Part shown: in pieces, positions 4,597 to 6,664 of the stretch
Layout of the letters: every line of letters starts with the position of its first letter
Numbering within the stretch: the stretch's first letter is position 1
Assembly (NCBI GenBank): GCA_009618475.1
Contig: WJOV01000041.1
Span: forward strand, 1 to 6,664
Source of the DNA: Methanosarcinales archaeon
GTDB lineage: Archaea > Halobacteriota > Syntropharchaeia > Alkanophagales > Methanospirareceae
Direction of reading: 5' to 3'
Length of the DNA stretch: 6,664 nucleotides
Position numbers and translations under genes: made by a program
The notes under the pieces: model-generated
Database searches by the model: none
Told to the model about the DNA's origin: nothing
What the model saw: only the letters and a program-made list of their open reading frames with translations

Positions 4597-6664
4597 ATGA
4601 AGAGCATAAATATAAGCCTGAAAAAGATAGAAAAAGCATCTTTAATCTACGGCGCTATATTAGCATCGCTATTCTCATTATCGCTCTACATTCGAGCCGC
4701 TCTACCTTATAACAGCGTTTTCGGCGGCGCATTTGTCAGGTTCGGGGGTAACGACCCGTGGTATCACATGCGGATTGTCGAAAACACGCTGCATAACTTC
4801 CCTTACAGAATCTGGTATGATGCCTTCACATACTATCCTCATGGCGGCTACAATCCTTTTGCACCCCTGTTTGACTATTTCCTTTCGTTTATTATATGGA
4901 TAATAGGGCTTGGAAATCCTTACGCTACTCTGGGTCAGCACGGGATAGAAGTAATAGGTGCGTGGTATCCCGCAGTTTTAGGTGCATTAGCCGTTATTCC
5001 CGTTTATTTAATCGGGAAGGAGATATATAACAGGAATGTTGGATTGTTTGCTGCGGGATTGATTGCCGTCTTACCAGGGCAATTCCTATCCCGGTCAATA
5101 TTGGGATTTACAGACCACGACATCGGTGGAATTCTCCTCAACACGATTGGATTATATTTTTTCATATTGGCGATAAAACATGCGAAAGAGAATCGTATAT
5201 CCTTTGAGAGCATACTAAGCAAAGATTGGAAATCGCTTAGGAAACCGATGACATACACTATTTTAGCAGGCATAACATTCGGGTCTTTTCTCCTTGAATG
5301 GGTGGGTGGGATGCTTTTTGGATACGTGCTCTTTGGTTACCTTGTCATTCAATACATCATTGACCACGTGCGTGGCGAATCGACGGATTATCTGTGCATC
5401 ATCGGCGTGTCCGTCTATGTCATCGCGCTGGTAATGATCGTCCCGTTCTTACATCCCTATTCCGTTGAAGCATCGCATGTAACAATATTGTGTGCCGCAA
5501 TGATTGCATTTCTGGTAATGAGTGGTATATCGGTTGCAATGGTGAAGAAGAGGATAGACCCTTACGGGTATCCATTTGCAGTTATCGGAACCGCTATAAT
5601 TGCTCTGATCCTTTTGAATATATTGAATCCTTTTTTGTATTCCCGATTGACCGGTATATTGGGTCTACTAACACCCAGCGTCGGAGAGATGACGATTGCC
5701 GAAGCACATCCACTGCAAATTTTTTCGCCTTATACCGGAAGAATTGCCGATGGTGAGGCATACCAATGGTTCACCACTACCTTTTTCATTGCCTTCGCCG
5801 CTTTCCCATGGATTGGATATAATATCGCAAGGAGATTTCGACCAGCAGAGATTTTGCTTTTAGTGTGGAGTGCGGTGATACTTATCGGCTGTTTCGGGCA
5901 GAACCGATTTGCATGCTTTTATGCAGTGAACGTGGCTCTTCTTTGTGGATTTGTTTCATGGAAGGTCATCGAGCTTGTAGGATTCAGGGGAGAGGGGGGA
6001 ATAGAGGAAGAGAGGACTGGGGAGGCAGTGAAAAAGATAAAAGGAAAGAAAAAAGGAGGAGCAAAAGAAGGAATAACGCAGAAAAATAAGAGCAGGACTA
6101 AAACAGCTCAGACACATAAAAAAGCAGCGAACACGAAGGTAGAGAAAATAAAGCGGTATTTACGTGCTGAACTTATCCTCACTTTTGTCATCATCTTCTT
6201 CGTTGTGTTTTATCCACCTTTGGATAACTCTTTAGCGAGGGCAAAATACGGCGGCGGTCCGGAATATGATTGGTACGAATCGCTTTCCTGGATGAGGAAT
6301 AACACACCTGACCCTGGTGTATCTTACTACGATTTATACGAAGAGCCACCGCGAGGTGAGGATTATAATTATCCTGAGGAAGCGTATGGTGTGATGAGTT
6401 GGTGGGACTACGGTCACTGGATAACGAGGATAGCACATCGAATTCCAAATGCGAACCCGTTCCAGTGGGGCATAGGTGGTCCGGGTGAGAATGGCACAAT
6501 AAGACCCGGTGCTTGTATGTTCCTCACATCGAAAGACGAAAGAGAAGCCAATTGGATACTGGACGAACTCGGCACGAGATATGTGATAAGCGATTTCATG
6601 ATGGCAGACGCATTCAATGCGTATTATAACAAATTTGGAGCGATAACGACATGGGCTGGAGACA
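4597..6664 (+). CDS. aglB: AglB/STT3-type dolichyl-phosphooligosaccharide--protein glycosyltransferase, C-terminus missing
   Basis: This membrane enzyme moves a lipid-linked glycan onto Asn of N-x-S/T sequons on the outer face of the cytoplasmic membrane. The frame is open from the ATG at 4597 (AGGAG 4 nt upstream) to the window edge: 689 codons of an expected 800-1000. A first membrane helix spans residues about 14-32. The first acidic motif is GGNDPWYHMR (D53), the second is D173-H-D175 (GFTDHD), and TIAE in the fifth external loop is at 366-369. These are the metal- and sequon-binding elements of AglB. Many hydrophobic helices follow. A Lys-rich linker (about 464-523) precedes a last helix (about 524-540), after which the external domain begins and holds the sequon-recognition WWDYG motif at 602-606. 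The DK/MI motif would be beyond the edge. It is transcribed divergently from the nucleotide-sugar operon that probably feeds its glycan donor. Confidence 0.95.
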   Translation, partial: MKSINISLKKIEKASLIYGAILASLFSLSLYIRAALPYNSVFGGAFVRFGGNDPWYHMRIVENTLHNFPYRIWYDAFTYYPHGGYNPFAPLFDYFLSFIIWIIGLGNPYATLGQHGIEVIGAWYPAVLGALAVIPVYLIGKEIYNRNVGLFAAGLIAVLPGQFLSRSILGFTDHDIGGILLNTIGLYFFILAIKHAKENRISFESILSKDWKSLRKPMTYTILAGITFGSFLLEWVGGMLFGYVLFGYLVIQYIIDHVRGESTDYLCIIGVSVYVIALVMIVPFLHPYSVEASHVTILCAAMIAFLVMSGISVAMVKKRIDPYGYPFAVIGTAIIALILLNILNPFLYSRLTGILGLLTPSVGEMTIAEAHPLQIFSPYTGRIADGEAYQWFTTTFFIAFAAFPWIGYNIARRFRPAEILLLVWSAVILIGCFGQNRFACFYAVNVALLCGFVSWKVIELVGFRGEGGIEEERTGEAVKKIKGKKKGGAKEGITQKNKSRTKTAQTHKKAANTKVEKIKRYLRAELILTFVIIFFVVFYPPLDNSLARAKYGGGPEYDWYESLSWMRNNTPDPGVSYYDLYEEPPRGEDYNYPEEAYGVMSWWDYGHWITRIAHRIPNANPFQWGIGGPGENGTIRPGACMFLTSKDEREANWILDELGTRYVISDFMMADAFNAYYNKFGAITTWAGD
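5986..6160 (+). other. Purine-rich, low-complexity stretch encoding the AglB Lys-rich linker
   Basis: The coding strand is overwhelmingly A and G here and encodes about 60 hydrophilic residues (464-523) with many Lys and few bulky residues. If AglB has the usual 13 helices, with the C-terminal domain outside, this loop between helices 12 and 13 faces the cytoplasm, in line with the positive-inside rule. The reading frame stays open across it. The tract looks variable, and its length may differ among relatives. Confidence 0.6.

Noticed and set aside
5490..6089. Plus-strand open frames at 5490-5756 and 5865-6089
   Set aside because: Both lie entirely within aglB in another frame. The second is kept open by the purine-rich tract, and the translations show no recognisable domain.
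6191..6617. Overlapping minus-strand open frames opposite the end of aglB
   Set aside because: They run antisense to the conserved WWDYG-containing part of aglB, have no matching start signals and look like shadows.
1..6664. CRISPR array, tRNA, rRNA, insertion sequence or integrase gene
   Set aside because: No regularly spaced repeats, RNA gene signatures, transposase-like frames or terminal inverted repeats were seen by eye. The only long repeat is the duplicated junction.

Overview
The window reads as archaeal DNA, most likely from a euryarchaeon. The plus-strand gene running off the right edge is an AglB/STT3-type oligosaccharyltransferase. The promoters look like archaeal TATA boxes, and the ribosome-binding sites are of the GGAGGTGA type. 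A methanogen- or ANME-like lineage is possible, but this is only an impression from AglB and the toxin-antitoxin families and was not tested. Genes fill the window; no gene-free stretch exceeds about 130 bases.

Layout. A divergent promoter near 4476-4596 separates two transcription units. Rightward is aglB (4597 to the edge, C-terminus missing). Leftward, in transcription order, are: a 420-aa UDP-N-acetylhexosamine 6-dehydrogenase-like gene (4475-3213); a short 286-aa UDP-glucose dehydrogenase-like gene (3162-2302); a RelE-type toxin-antitoxin pair (2172-1683); galU (1652-765); a MazE/MazF-type pair (731-131); and the N-terminus of an extended SDR nucleotide-sugar epimerase (117 to the left edge).

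The metabolic genes form a coherent set. GalU makes UDP-glucose. The short dehydrogenase could oxidise it to UDP-glucuronate. The epimerase could convert UDP-glucose or UDP-glucuronate to the galacto form. The other dehydrogenase would make a UDP-HexNAc uronate. AglB transfers the finished lipid-linked glycan to Asn of secreted proteins. The window therefore looks like part of an archaeal N-glycosylation (or surface polysaccharide) locus.

The most interesting signal is how the toxin-antitoxin genes sit in this operon. Both pairs lie exactly at joints between sugar genes and in the operon's orientation. The RelE pair is bracketed by an imperfect 47-bp direct repeat (1643-1689 and 2296-2342; 40 of 47 identical, all 7 differences transitions). 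Each copy carries the end of the short dehydrogenase gene, an ATGA stop/start overlap and the first galU codons. The simplest reading is that the dehydrogenase gene once overlapped galU directly and that the toxin-antitoxin pair entered this junction with duplication of it. That would leave a vestigial galU start after the dehydrogenase gene and supply the toxin's own stop codon.
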